From Sistotremastrum niveocremeum HHB9708 (lineage: Eukaryota > Basidiomycota > Agaricomycetes > Sistotremastrales > Sistotremastraceae): 64,000 nt of DNA. A program made the translations under genes and the position numbers. Positions 49,078 to 60,298 of this stretch are shown here, in pieces. Within the stretch, counting starts at the first letter, position 1; each line of letters begins with the position of its first letter. The notes beneath the pieces were generated by a model, which was not told the DNA's origin, did no database searches, and saw nothing but the letters and a program-made list of their open reading frames with translations. The stretch is taken from the NCBI GenBank assembly GCA_001630475.1, contig KV419403.1:118109-182108 (forward strand). Direction: 5' to 3'.

Positions 49078-50620
49078 TTACTCTCCACTGCCTCGTAATT
49101 TATCCAATGCCCTCGGTCCTTGCTCGAACCATTCCTCTCTCGAAATCCAGAACTCGTCTCGGTTTTTCATGATATCCGCAAGAACTGCGCCGCCCAAGAA
49201 TACCATGTGTTTTCGACGGGGAGGGTCCTCGATTCGGATTTTAAATTTCTAGTTGTATGAAGTGAGAACTATGCCTCGAAAGCGAATGAAAAGACAACGC
49301 ACATTCAGTCTCGAGGCATCGCCGTTCAATACGCGAGTGAGGTACAGCTGTTTCATCTCCTTCTCGAGACGACTTGGGAGACCAGGATACATACTTGACC
49401 CGCCGGAGAGAACGATATGTTTGTAGAGTTCGGAGCGTGTATCGACGGCCGCAGCTTGAATGGTTTGGAAAAGCATTTCTAGGTAGAAATTTAGATAACT
49501 GCAGGATTTACGGTTGATAAGAACTCATACCTGCTACCCCAGGTTGTTCTACATCAACCAGGTGGGGCTGGAACATGCACTCTGGTGCTTCAAAGCGCTC
49601 TGATCCGACTTTGATCACGCGACCGTCGGGAAGCTGATTGATCGACTCAGTCTCAACGTCGCGCTCAGGATCGGTAAACTTACCGTATAGCTCTCCACAA
49701 GGACAGTAGTCTCCTCAGACAATTTTTGATCCAGATCGAGATCATAGCTAAAGTGCACTTCAATCAGAGCACAGCCAATAATTCACGAGAGACGCATACC
49801 TGACATAGCACAGCTTTTCCTTTATCTGTCTGACCGTCTCAAAGTCGGCTGTTCGGTTGAACGCATATCCTCTCATCAGCAAGAGTTTGATAAGATACCG
49901 CGTGACGTCTCGTCCAGCAATATCCAGCCGCCGTGTGAGATGTGGCAATGCGAATCCGTCAAACACGGGCACAATGTGCGTAACACCATCTCCAGAATCT
50001 ACAACGACTCCAGTCGTCAAACCTGGCCACCAATATGTTCAGATGGAAAGTCGAAATGGATCAAATCAAATCGCACCTTGAGCATACAATGTCAACACCG
50101 CCTGAATAGCAACGTACACTCCCCCAAACCCATACTCCTCAAACATAACCTGACACATCTTCTCCCGATTCTTCTTCGGATTCATAGGCGGTTCAGTCAA
50201 CATCACTTTCCGCCCCCTCACGTCCACTTTCAGCTTCTCATCAAACGTGTAATTCCATAGATGCGTCATATCTTCCCAATTGCGCACGATACCATGTTCC
50301 ATCGGTTGAGTGATTTGGAGGTAGTTACGTTGCTCTGCTGCTTCGTCTCCTACCATTATATCTTTGATTATCGCCGATCCTTGACGTTCTTCCGCTCGGA
50401 GAATAGGTCGGCCAACGATGGAGGGGAATACTATGATCGAACATTGATAAACGCATTGAAAGACCACTCGACTCAACTACTGACCATGTTCGGGGAAGTT
50501 GGAGCCTGCATATCCAACTTTAACGAACTGGGAGATATCAGTTCATTCGCCGGTGCAATAAGACAGCAATGCACGCACCCCAGTTCCATTATCGACCACT
50601 AGAGGTCGTTCATCCGCCAT
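49078..50620 (-). CDS. ARP2: Actin-related protein 2 (Arp2/3 complex subunit)
   Basis: Eight exons, 50620-50579, 50527-50485, 50430-50077, 50022-49800, 49747-49684, 49633-49531, 49478-49303 and 49248-49078, give 391 residues, the usual ARP2 length. Markers: [94 protein letters not shown] and [21 protein letters not shown]. It closes in [24 protein letters not shown] and LRGSGE. Both nucleotide-binding loops are intact. ARP2 with ARP3 nucleates branched actin filaments at endocytic patches. The two short 5' exons (42 and 43 nt) are typical of intron-rich fungal actin-family genes. Confidence 0.96.
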
Positions 50621-52316
50621 GATGAAATTGTCGATTAGAAGCTCACAGGCCGCAGCGTCAGATGGAGGCACAGGGTTACTACGGCTACGCCAGTCTGGAG
50701 TTTACGGAGTTACCCCCGGGCGGGTTTAGGAGATTACAAGTTTCGGCCGAACGTGCTTTATGTGCGCGTTCTTATCCGGCTTCGGGTGATCGGCTTCATT
50801 CCGTTCTGCTTTCCGCACACGTGGAAGTGATCGAGCTATCGCAGACGCGTACGGAGACCCTGAATGAATTTCAAATGATCGCTGTATTTAGCTTGCTATG
50901 ACCCTGCATGCCACGACACGCAATGACACGCAAAACTATCGAATATTCAAACATACCATGTTTCGGACAGTTGACTCACTTTGAGTGCTATGGCCGAATT
51001 GTTCGATCTTCTACCACAGCCAGGTGATGATGATGCTCATTCAGGAACTACAAAGAAGATATGACCAGACAATTATACGAGAGACGCCTGTGTGCTTTAG
51101 CCGACCCTGAGCGCTTATCCTATCATCCCCGTCCGAATCTAGCCGGCTACCGAGGATCTGCGGCTAAACAAGTCAAGCTAGTGCTGTCAATCCTTTGCCC
51201 GTCGCACGAAGTAAGATGAACGGACTCAATTATAAGAAGGGCTGTATAGCAGTTCAATTCAGCTTGTATTGGAGCGAATATAATGAGGGAATTCTTGAAA
51301 CTGACGGACCTCCTGCTTCCGTAAACCCCACCGTGGCCGAAGCGCACCCCAATTAGATCGCTTATGTATTCCAGTACGTTTTTGAAGAGCTCAGAGAAAC
51401 AGCATCCGAGGATTGGGGTCCGACGTAGCCGAGATCTGTGTCGAATCGTCAATCTGCATTGTCTGCATGGTCAGGGGGCCCGCCTCGCCTCGCTTCGGCC
51501 ACGGGAACGGCAGTGCTCCATTAGCATAGCGCACTGCAGGAGTGGGCACGTTCCGCGACCCCAACGTGCCATTCAGAGTTGCTCTACGTCGGTCCATTGA
51601 ATGAAGAGCAAGCCTGTGAAGACGTCGAAGCCGTTTGGTAAGACGGAGTGCGGAATTCGGAGAGACGTCGGCTCTTCAAAGTGGCCGCCTAATGAGGCAC
51701 AACCGTGTCATCCAGGGTCGCAGGGAACGGCTCTTGCTCTTGTCTCTCTTTTATTTGCTTCCGAGCGATGTGTAAGACGTTGGGGACGTCTGTGAAAACC
51801 GATAATGGCGTGGGAGGCTCTGAGCAATATTTATTCATTTTTACGGAATGAATCCAGGGAGTGGCTCACGGCTCGGGCAATGGAGATGCTGAGATCTCGG
51901 TCCGATCAAGAGATTTCCAGTTTGGGACTGGAGAACGTACGATCAAATATTTTGCGTTTTAGATTGCGTGTGTCTGCGAACGAACGAATGTCGTCCGGCG
52001 GGTGAATTACACTTGGGCTGCTACCCATGCGGCATGCTTGCGCTCCATGAAAGGAATGCGGGCGTCGACCCTGCGGAACAGATTGGGACTCCGATCAGCG
52101 GGGAAGAGTTCAAAGTCCGACGCCTCCCAAAAGTCGCTTGGATCTCTTTGGGCCGGTGCACTCGTCCTTGTCCTCGACGTCGACCTCGTTGGGCAGTGCA
52201 TGGCCTGCAGACTGCGGGTCCCCATTCCGATCTGAGTCGACCCAACCCGCCGTGCTTTTTCGCGCATTTAACGTCGGCTCGCTTATCGCGCTCTCCTATC
52301 CGACCGATCGCACTCG
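50621..52316. other. Long divergent spacer between ARP2 and the HSF gene
   Basis: 1.7 kb, the longest gap in the housekeeping block. Several plus-strand frames of 64-131 residues lie just upstream of the HSF start (51601-51795, 51805-52005, 52002-52235, 51968-52363). If the leader is long, these would act as upstream ORFs; the last overlaps the HSF start codon. A TTCTTGAA heat-shock-element-like unit is at 51292-51299. No domain-bearing protein is seen. Confidence 0.4.
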
Positions 52317-54763
52317 ATGGACTCGCAGGGCAGCTTTTATGGCGACGGACAAGGCATCGCTGAGAGGTCGTCGCCGTCGTCGCGTCCCCAGTCGCAGTGG
52401 CTGACGCCGCTCCAGAGTGTGAGTGCGTCGCACTCGCCGTACGCTAGTCCGACTTCGGCATCTCCCTCATTATCCGAGGCACCCTTCCCTGGTTTTTTCC
52501 ACCAACAGTCGACGGGCCAACAGTCGCTCTCAACGCCCCAACCTTCGCTCCCAAGGTCGTCGTCGTCCGTCTCCCTTAACCTCTCCTCGCTCTCCGTCTC
52601 GTCTCCAACGTCCCATCCATCCACCGCCGGAAGCGTCTCTTCTCCCATAACACCACTAACTCCCTCTGCGAATGCGACACCCCAAGCCCACTCTTTCACC
52701 TCAGGACAGCCGCTCTCTCTTCCGTCTCTAGCTCCCCAACACCAACCTCCCTCTTTTCGCTTCAATCTCCCCGACCCATCCTCTTCTTCGTCGCCGTTTG
52801 ACTACCCTCTTTCCCGTGATCCTGCTTCTTCGCGCTCCTCCACCTCTTCCGACAAATCCATTCCCAGAAAACGTTCACTCCAAACCGTAACTCCACTCAG
52901 CACGAATATAGAAGAGAGCGTTAATATGTCCAATAACGGTCTTTTCGAACAAACTCTCCACGGTCCCCACACAGGCCACAGTCATCACAGCCAACGTCCT
53001 TCGACAACAATCGAAATTCCAGGAACAGGCTACGGCGATGACGGTGATCTGTCTTCGTACGGTAACGGTGATCCGATGGGTAGCCCGATGGATGACAGCC
53101 CGAGCAGCCCACATTTTCCTGATGAGTCCAAAACCAGTCTGTCGAACATTGGCCCCACTCCCTCTGGAATTCCCATCAATGCAACAAAGCCATCAACTGG
53201 CGCGAACAACTTCGTGAATAAGCTTTATATGTGCGTGGCATCGCGACATTTTCCTCTTTTTTTCCCTTCGCTTAGTCAGTTTTCTTTTTGTTTTTAGTAT
53301 GATCAGCGACACGAAGTCTGCCCAGTTTATCAGTTGGACAGAACATGGTACTAGGTGAGCATCAGTATTCAACGCGTCTTCGAACCCTCTGACAGGAATG
53401 TATGCAGCTTCGTCGTGAACAATGTTGGAGAATTTAGCAGAAGTATTCTTGGAGCCCATTTCAAGCACAATAACGTAAGTATCCTTTTTTGCTTCCTTTG
53501 ACCGACGCTCATGATATTCCTTTATTAGTTCTCTAGCTTCGTCCGACAGCTAAACATGTATGGTTTCAGCAAGATCAATCGCGTACGTCTTTTCTTCATG
53601 GTACCTGAGATGTCGCGACTGACGGCTAAAACAGACGCCGCGCGCCCAACGTGCTTCGGCGGATGCGCAAACGTGGGAATTCGCGCATCCAAAATTCCTG
53701 CGTGGCAGACCGGATCTATTGGAGGAAATCAGACGTAAAGCGATGGAGCCTGATCCGACACTGAAGCAACGCGTAGAATTACCCGGAGAGTTAGCAGCTC
53801 AACTCGGTCAACTACGCGACGACAATAGGAAGCTTGTCAGAGCACTGGACGAGGAGAGGAATAGAGGTGATAGGCTCACTACCGTGGTGAAGATGATGTA
53901 TGAGGTTGTGGCGAAGACGATGGGACAACGTATGCTCTATCCTGCTCGACGTTTCATTGCATCCTGATTTTACGTTTTCAGTCCCAATGCCCTTCCCACA
54001 TGACTTATTGGACTCAGGCGATAACCCTCCTATCTTTATCACGTCTCCCGCCAATAGTACACCATATTCTGCATCAGGTGATAACCTATATCCAATGCAT
54101 ACATTAAGCCCCAATTCAAGCCCGACGACCACGGAATTCTCACATTCATCCGGGAATCATCACCAACAGCATCACCAACAACAGCAATCCCTTCATAATC
54201 CCCAACGAGGCCTCTCCCTACCTCAAATCGTCACAGGTCCTTTCCAATCGGGATCACATTCCTTGGGCCTTTCTCACGTTCATTCCCTTTCGACAGCTCA
54301 TCCTCATTCCCGTGCATCTCCTACACCGTCTCCTATAAGCGCGCATGAGTTGGATAACTCAGATTTCTCATTCAACGGTGGAAGTCGAGGGTATAAAAGA
54401 CAGCGTGTAGGACATGGACATACCCTCCCCGATCCGATCACAGGCCAAGGATCCCTCTTCTCCGGATCCCTCTCAGGCTCCGTATCGCCCATGAATGGAC
54501 ACCATGATCACAATCCAGGTGGTCTCGGAGGCGGTAAACGGCTCGCGAGAGCAAGGAGTGATTCTGCGCCGCTGGGACAAGCATTGGGTGTTACATGGTC
54601 CCAGAATAGACCGAGGAGTGGAAGTGGGATTGCTGGGTCTTCGACAGGCGGACATGGATCCAGCGGATTGGCGTTCCAGGCTCCTCTGATTAATATTCCT
54701 AATGTTCCGCCGATCACGAGGGAGTCGGATGCGAGGGAGTCGGATGCGAGGAGCTCGCAATAG
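52317..54763 (+). CDS. Heat-shock-factor-type transcription factor
   Basis: Six exons, 52317-53230, 53298-53354, 53408-53474, 53529-53582, 53635-53929 and 53982-54763, give 722 residues. The HSF DNA-binding domain lies at about 295-398: [63 protein letters not shown]. The recognition helix block is intact. A heptad-like coiled coil follows (AAQLGQLRDDNRKLVRALDEERNRG, about 415-440), the expected trimerisation region. About 290 Ser/Pro-rich residues precede the domain and a His/Gln/Ser-rich tail follows. Fungal members bind heat-shock elements as trimers in the nucleus. Whether this is the essential HSF1 or a paralog cannot be settled from one window. Confidence 0.92.
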
Positions 54764-55778
54764 AGTCTGCCATTCCTTCCAGCCTTATCTGTGGTTAAAA
54801 GAGCTCTGCCGAAGAAAGAGCTCCCCTATCCCTTCGTTCGTTCGTTCGTTCGTCAACGAACGATCATAAAAGTTTTCGTTCCTCGTTGGTCTTGTCCTCT
54901 CTGATCTCTGCTTTCCTCCCCTCGTCGTCTCGCCTCTCCATCTTGTTGTGCTCGGATGTTTTCCCTCTCCGTCTGTCTATCTTCAGATCCCATTGATCGT
55001 TTTCAGCTGACTCTTTGAGTATTTGTTGTATATATTCCTACGTTACACCTTCGTGTTCATACCCTTTTTACTTTTCTTGTTCCTCCGCGTAACATTCTTA
55101 TCCAGTAACTGCTTCAGTCGTTCGCTGGCTCACCCTCTTCCTTCGCTTTATTTATTATCGAGAGTTTGCCACCGTATATATTGAACGTCTGTTCCCTGCC
55201 TTCCTGGGTTTCATCGGTTTCAATCCATATTTCGCTTCTGCGGGCATTTTCGCTTCAGTCTGCGTCGGCTCAGTTCTGCCCTTCTCTCCGAATCACTTTT
55301 CTTGTCCCTCGAACGGTCGTCTTCCATCAACATATGTACGCATAACATAAATCATAAATTCGCAATCACAGATGTCTTCTCTCTCAACCTGTCCTGGTAA
55401 CCTAGGACTTTTGCACTGGTATGTCCAGTTAACAGTCGCTATACTGATCGTCGCAGTGACCTCGTCATCTCGGTGTGGGGGAAAGCTTCCGCAAGAAATT
55501 AAATCAAATTAAGGTTCAGGATCGGCCGGCAATATCATATTCCCACGCTTCCGCTTCCGCAATAATTGACCAAAATAGTAGTTGCTATAAGTACTATTAG
55601 TTTCCACGTCCTTGTCTGAGGCACTCCGAATTTACTAAACGACTCAGGTGCAGTGGCATCTGGCGTATATTTGTATTTGTGACTGTTTGAGCACGAAAAA
55701 CGTGAACACTAGGAAAATTCGCACACTTCTCCGGCTGGATAACCATGATACACGACCAGACCTCCAGTGAAATCTCAG
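54764..55778. other. 3' flank of the HSF gene, no gene seen
   Basis: 1.0 kb, T/C-rich on the plus strand to about 55300, consistent with a long 3' untranslated region. The tetranucleotide repeat with hairpin at 54833-54863 lies just after the stop codon. The 3' end of methyltransferase 3 follows from 55779. Confidence 0.4.
54833..54863. repeat. (TTCG)5 repeat with adjoining hairpin
   Basis: Five TTCG units fill 54833-54852. TCGTTCGT (54846-54853), a 2-nt CA loop and ACGAACGA (54856-54863) form a perfect 8-bp stem about 80 nt after the HSF stop codon, so it would be in the 3' untranslated region. Confidence 0.7.
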
Positions 55779-57133
55779 CTAACCCGATCTCACGGCGCGA
55801 GCCCAAGTGGAGTGAAACCTGGTGATGACCTTCTGGTTCGTCGCACTGGTTTCTGCATCTAAACCCTCTATCCATGTCTGGAACACATTATCGGGAACTC
55901 CCCGTTCCTGAAGTTTCGGTTGAACCTTCCGAAAAGCGGCCTGACAAGAGATGTGTTCAGCTTATGGATAAGAGACAACAAATCACTGAGACGTACCATG
56001 ATATCGTGTCTTATCATATCCCCTAAGATCTTACCGTTCTCGATGTTCTCGCCCTCCCATCCAACGGGAATGTCGTACAACGCCGTGCGGAGTGTGTTCG
56101 GGTCAATCAGTGGGCTGTTCTGTAGAACATCGTGGATCTTGTGCCGAAGGAGATTTTGAAAGTCTTCTCGGGGAAAGAACTCGTTCCATAGGCGTGCTAG
56201 CCATGAAGTTCGTGCGTTGAACTCCTCGCCATCTTTGGCAGGAAGGAGGCGTGTACCGTGTTGGTCTAACACCGTCTCATCCCAATCTGATAAGATCACG
56301 AGTCCTCCTGTGGATAAAAGTCAGATATGCACAGTCGTAGTCTATGCGTCAAATCTCAGTACCTGGTCTCAAACAACGAAGGATTTCCTGGATCACCCAG
56401 ACTTGCTGATCGCTACCTACCTTTATGCCACTGGGTCAATGAACATGTGGAAGGAGCATTAACACGGCGCACATGGATGAGAACAGTTCGACAATGAACC
56501 ACATCGAACTTTCCATGGAACTTCTGCAAGCCCGGGCCATCAAGCAAGTTGTTCTGGATAAATCTGGGACTCGAGGGTGAGGGTTTTATTTTCGGTGGAA
56601 CGACGAACGCACCGGACTTTATCTGAGCCACTCCTAGAGAGAAAGCGTGAGCTCGAAAATATTGGTCGTGAATTGGATAATCATACTCTGTGAGAGAGCA
56701 TGGCGTTATGTCCATCCCTACAATTTCACTATCTGGGTACATTTTTACTATCTCAAAGCACCTGCACGTGAGGAGGAGGACGGATGAGATGGATCCCCTT
56801 GCAAGATGATACGAAAGGCTAACCATATTCCAGACCCACACCCTATGTCCAGAACTGCCGGAGAAGGATTGCTTTCCTGAGGTCGGAGGAGTTCATCTAG
56901 TTCAGTGTCTGAAACCGGACAGGGTCCCTTCATGAGAATCTTCCATATCTGGTGTTGAAGTTCAAGTCTCTGAAATGCTTCGAATGAGTATCTGAAGCTG
57001 TTGAGATTTTTTCCGGTAACGGAATCACCTCATAATCGCTTTCACGACGATCGAGTGGTACAAAATAGTCGTCTTTCACCGACTCAAGACTCTGTCGGCC
57101 CAGGTCACCAGGAAGCAGCGAGACTGCGGGCAT
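55779..57133 (-). CDS. SAM-dependent methyltransferase, UMTA-like (paralog 3)
   Basis: Seven exons, 57133-57029, 56969-56824, 56761-56687, 56563-56473, 56420-56363, 56307-55997 and 55940-55779, give 315 residues. Motif I is VLDIGCGSGIW, followed by IVGMDITP, FDVVHCRTVLIH, LRCLRPGGLVILSDWDE and IPVGWEGENIENG; the end is STWARAVRSG. Exon lengths 105, 146, 58 and 162 equal those of paralog 4; 105, 58 and 162 also match paralog 1. The third intron (56686-56564, 123 nt) is a multiple of three without a stop, so retention would add 41 residues. An upstream in-frame ATG at 57193 is ignored because the paralogs start at the equivalent of 57133. Substrate unknown. Confidence 0.82.
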
Positions 57134-58319
57134 ATTGACAGGTGAAAGTAGCGACGACCTGCATGGTAGGCGCCATATATATGGAGGAACCAAAGTTGGG
57201 AGACCCGGGACTTGACCTCCTAAACCTTAGTGGCGATGGGTCCGTTGACACCTTCGTAGCGCTTTGATGAGATATTGTCGCATCTGTACTAACCGAAAGG
57301 CACACCGTCGCCTCTGGTGCTTGAGGAGCTGGAGCTATGCGAGTTTCAGGTTGGATCGTGGCCGAGCATTTTGTTGGAACAAACTCCTGAACGAGATAGA
57401 AGCCAGAGAAAACACCAGCGACTTTGAGCTCCGCAGGGTAACGATGAATAGTACTTGCAAATGTCACCATGCAGGGGGTCATGGATTATTCATGCATACC
57501 GCATGATCGTAAGCGTAGCGTAGGGGACGACCCTGATTCGTCATCATTCGTGCCAGTCATCGTGATGGAACTTGTAAATGTTCAGCGCAATTTGCCCTCC
57601 TCAGCTACTGACTAGTGAAAAAACCAGCAGCTCGTACCAAATGAAGAGGTGGTAATTATAACCTGTCTGGCGAATCAAAGACGAGTCTGATTTGTAGATC
57701 ACATATCATACTGAGACCAAAAGCGCGTATGCATGGATTCAGCCAGAAGTCCTAGTTATAGCAGACGCCTGAGACCCTGAGTTGAACGTTGACCGACCAT
57801 GACACCACAACCAGAAACAAAGAAGCTTGACTTTCGATGATGTGCCTGAATGACAGACATATACAGTTCTTTCAGCCTGTTTGAGGATGCCGTTCCAGTA
57901 GTGACACGGCGTCGGAACAAGGTGTAATCGAAGCCCCCGATGCCAGGCGTCTGTCTCTGGTTTGCCAGTGCTCCCGTGCCCACCGCCATCACGAGTTGTC
58001 AGCAGTTCCCCAACTTGGGGTCACAGACGATTCTATCAGAGGTTAAAGTTGAGGGGTAAAGACTCCCAAAAGACAAGCCTGGTAGCTCTACGGAAAACTT
58101 TCGGGTTCAGCAAGCCGGCAACCGCGGCAAAGGTTGCCTGATTTCAGCAAGGGAACGCTTGGAAGGCGAAGAACGGTTACAGTTAAGCTTATCATGGAAC
58201 TTCATGACTGGACTGCTTTGACACTGGTGGGTAATATTTTATCACTAATATACTTCCGATTCTATCTACTGGAGGTTCAGCTGGCTGGCTGGCGCTTTCT
58301 ATTTACCATTATGCGACAT
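57134..58319. other. Spacer between methyltransferase paralogs 3 and 4
   Basis: 1.2 kb with the paralog 3 promoter and paralog 4 3' flank. Frames of 72-125 residues here have no domain or splice support. No transposon ends were recognised. Confidence 0.35.
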
Positions 58320-59660
58320 TCAGCATATTCCTCGAGAACGCGCCCAAGTTGAATGCCATCGGGTGAAAACGCGTTGACCCTTGCCACTAAATTCATAGTC
58401 TAGTTTCCGTCTCCATTCTTGGATCAAATCTTCAGAAAATCCTCGTTTCAAATACACAGGTTTGAAAGCATCGAAAGCATCCTGTACCCCAGATTCAGGT
58501 TTGATCAGCACGTGGTATGAATAAAGTCAAAAACTTGGCGTACCATGAAGTTAATCCTCATCATCTTCCCAAGGAGAGCGCCGTTCTTCGTTTTTCCACC
58601 ATCCCATCCGACCGGCGTCAAATAAAATGCCATGCGTAACGTTTCCTGATCAATTCCAGCACTCTGTTGCAAGACATCTGGGATTGTGAAGCGAATGATG
58701 CTGTCGATTGGATCTCTGCCGTATGCTTCGTTACTAACTCGAGCTAACCAAGAGCCTTTAGAGTCAGATTTATCTTGCGCTGCTGGCAGTCTTGCGCCAT
58801 GTTCGTCTACGATTATCTCATCCCAATCCGAGAGAACAATGAGGCCCCCTAAGGAAACAAATAGGCTATTATCTCAGTCTGGAGAAGACAGCTTGTAAAC
58901 TCACCAGGACGAAGGCAGCGCACGAGTTCTTCGATGGCCCATTTTCTTTGCTCGGCTTTTATCTGTGCGTTGAATTACAGCGACATCTAAAAGCATTGAG
59001 AAAAATTGACACACATGAGAGAGTACCGTCCGACTATGGACAAGGCTGAATTTTCCTCGATACTTCTCTAATCCATCGAGTAAGTTACTTTGAACAAAGC
59101 TGACAAAATTGTTTCAGGATCGGGTGTTCAGTGCAATCGAACAAACGTACGTGCAGTCATTTGGGCAGTTGCTAACAAAAAGGAGTTAAAAGAGTTAAAG
59201 GCCGTTAATGGAAAGGATAGGCAACATGACAAACTTCGGCATACAACGAGCAAGGTCGATCCCTGTTATCTCTGCAGCAGGATAAGCTTTCGCCATTTCC
59301 AAGCACCTTGATAGATAGATCACTCAGAAAAGCTGGAACATCCGAGGTATGATTACAAACCAAATTCCAGAGCCGCAGCCGACATCTAAGACCGAAGGTG
59401 AAGGACCTCCTGGTCTGCGCTGAAGCAAAGCGTCCAGCTCTTCTTTCGGCACAGAGGTCAGCCCGTTTGTCATTGTTGTCCAAACTTTATGCTGGAGGTT
59501 CAACCTCTACAAATCGCATGAGTGGACGTTAAGATGCGATCGGTCGAAAGCTTACATCCATTTCATGGGGATCGGATGGGAGGAGGTAACGGTCCAAATC
59601 CGGGGTCGCTCCTTGTCTGTCTAATTGACCAGCACATTTAGCTCGCATTTTTTCAGACAT
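58320..59660 (-). CDS. SAM-dependent methyltransferase, UMTA-like (paralog 4)
   Basis: Seven exons, 59660-59556, 59506-59361, 59306-59235, 59099-59015, 58962-58905, 58848-58544 and 58481-58320, give 310 residues. Motif I is VLDVGCGSGIW; then ITGIDLAR, FSLVHSRTVLSH, VRCLRPGGLIVLSDWDE and TPVGWDGG, with STWARSRGIC at the end. The third intron (donor GTTTGT, acceptor GTCAG) is at the same phase and place as in the other copies. That confirms the otherwise weak site chosen in paralog 1. No signal peptide or extra domain. It lies 1.2 kb from paralog 3 and 0.6 kb from paralog 5, all on the minus strand. Substrate unknown. Confidence 0.82.
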
Positions 59661-60298
59661 GAATAGGTGAGGCGATAAGAATGGGGGCACAGACCTGAGG
59701 GGCCCCATCCGTTGACCTTATATGCTGATTCGGGAGCATTTAACGATACGGGTCCGTGGAATGGGAAAACAGGCTGTTTCAATACAACAGAAGGCTAAAG
59801 CATATTGGGATCACCTTCTGGAGAAGCATCGCACTTGCCGTAACTTGCGTGTCGACAACTATATTTTGCCTTAGGGTGAACTACTGATATCGTTTTGTGT
59901 CCAGCCTGAATGTTCTACCACATGGCGACTGGGCCACTGGCATGTAAGGCTCATTTTGTCGCCTATATCAGCCAGACCGAAGGCTAGAAAAAATTCCAGA
60001 CGTTTCGTCCCTACTTGGGAAAGAATTTGAGACGTGTTCTGTGGGATTTCGCTGCTGTTAGAATAGCTCCAAGCGTTCAGGTTGCCGAGGGAGGGATTTC
60101 CAGAAGCGAAAACTAATTCGGACATACACACCCGCAATCGCCGCTATTGTATCTTATTTTCGACCCTGAATTGGTTTCCCACTCCGCCAACCCGACAACC
60201 ACAGGCTTTGCTTCGACCTGATATACACGAACCCATATCTCGTTTTCTTTCTGATCCCACGTTCTAGCAAAAAAGGGCATCACATCTCAACATGCTTT
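59661..60298. other. Spacer between methyltransferase paralogs 4 and 5
   Basis: 638 bp with the promoter of paralog 4 and the 3' flank of paralog 5. Nothing else was recognised. Confidence 0.4.
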
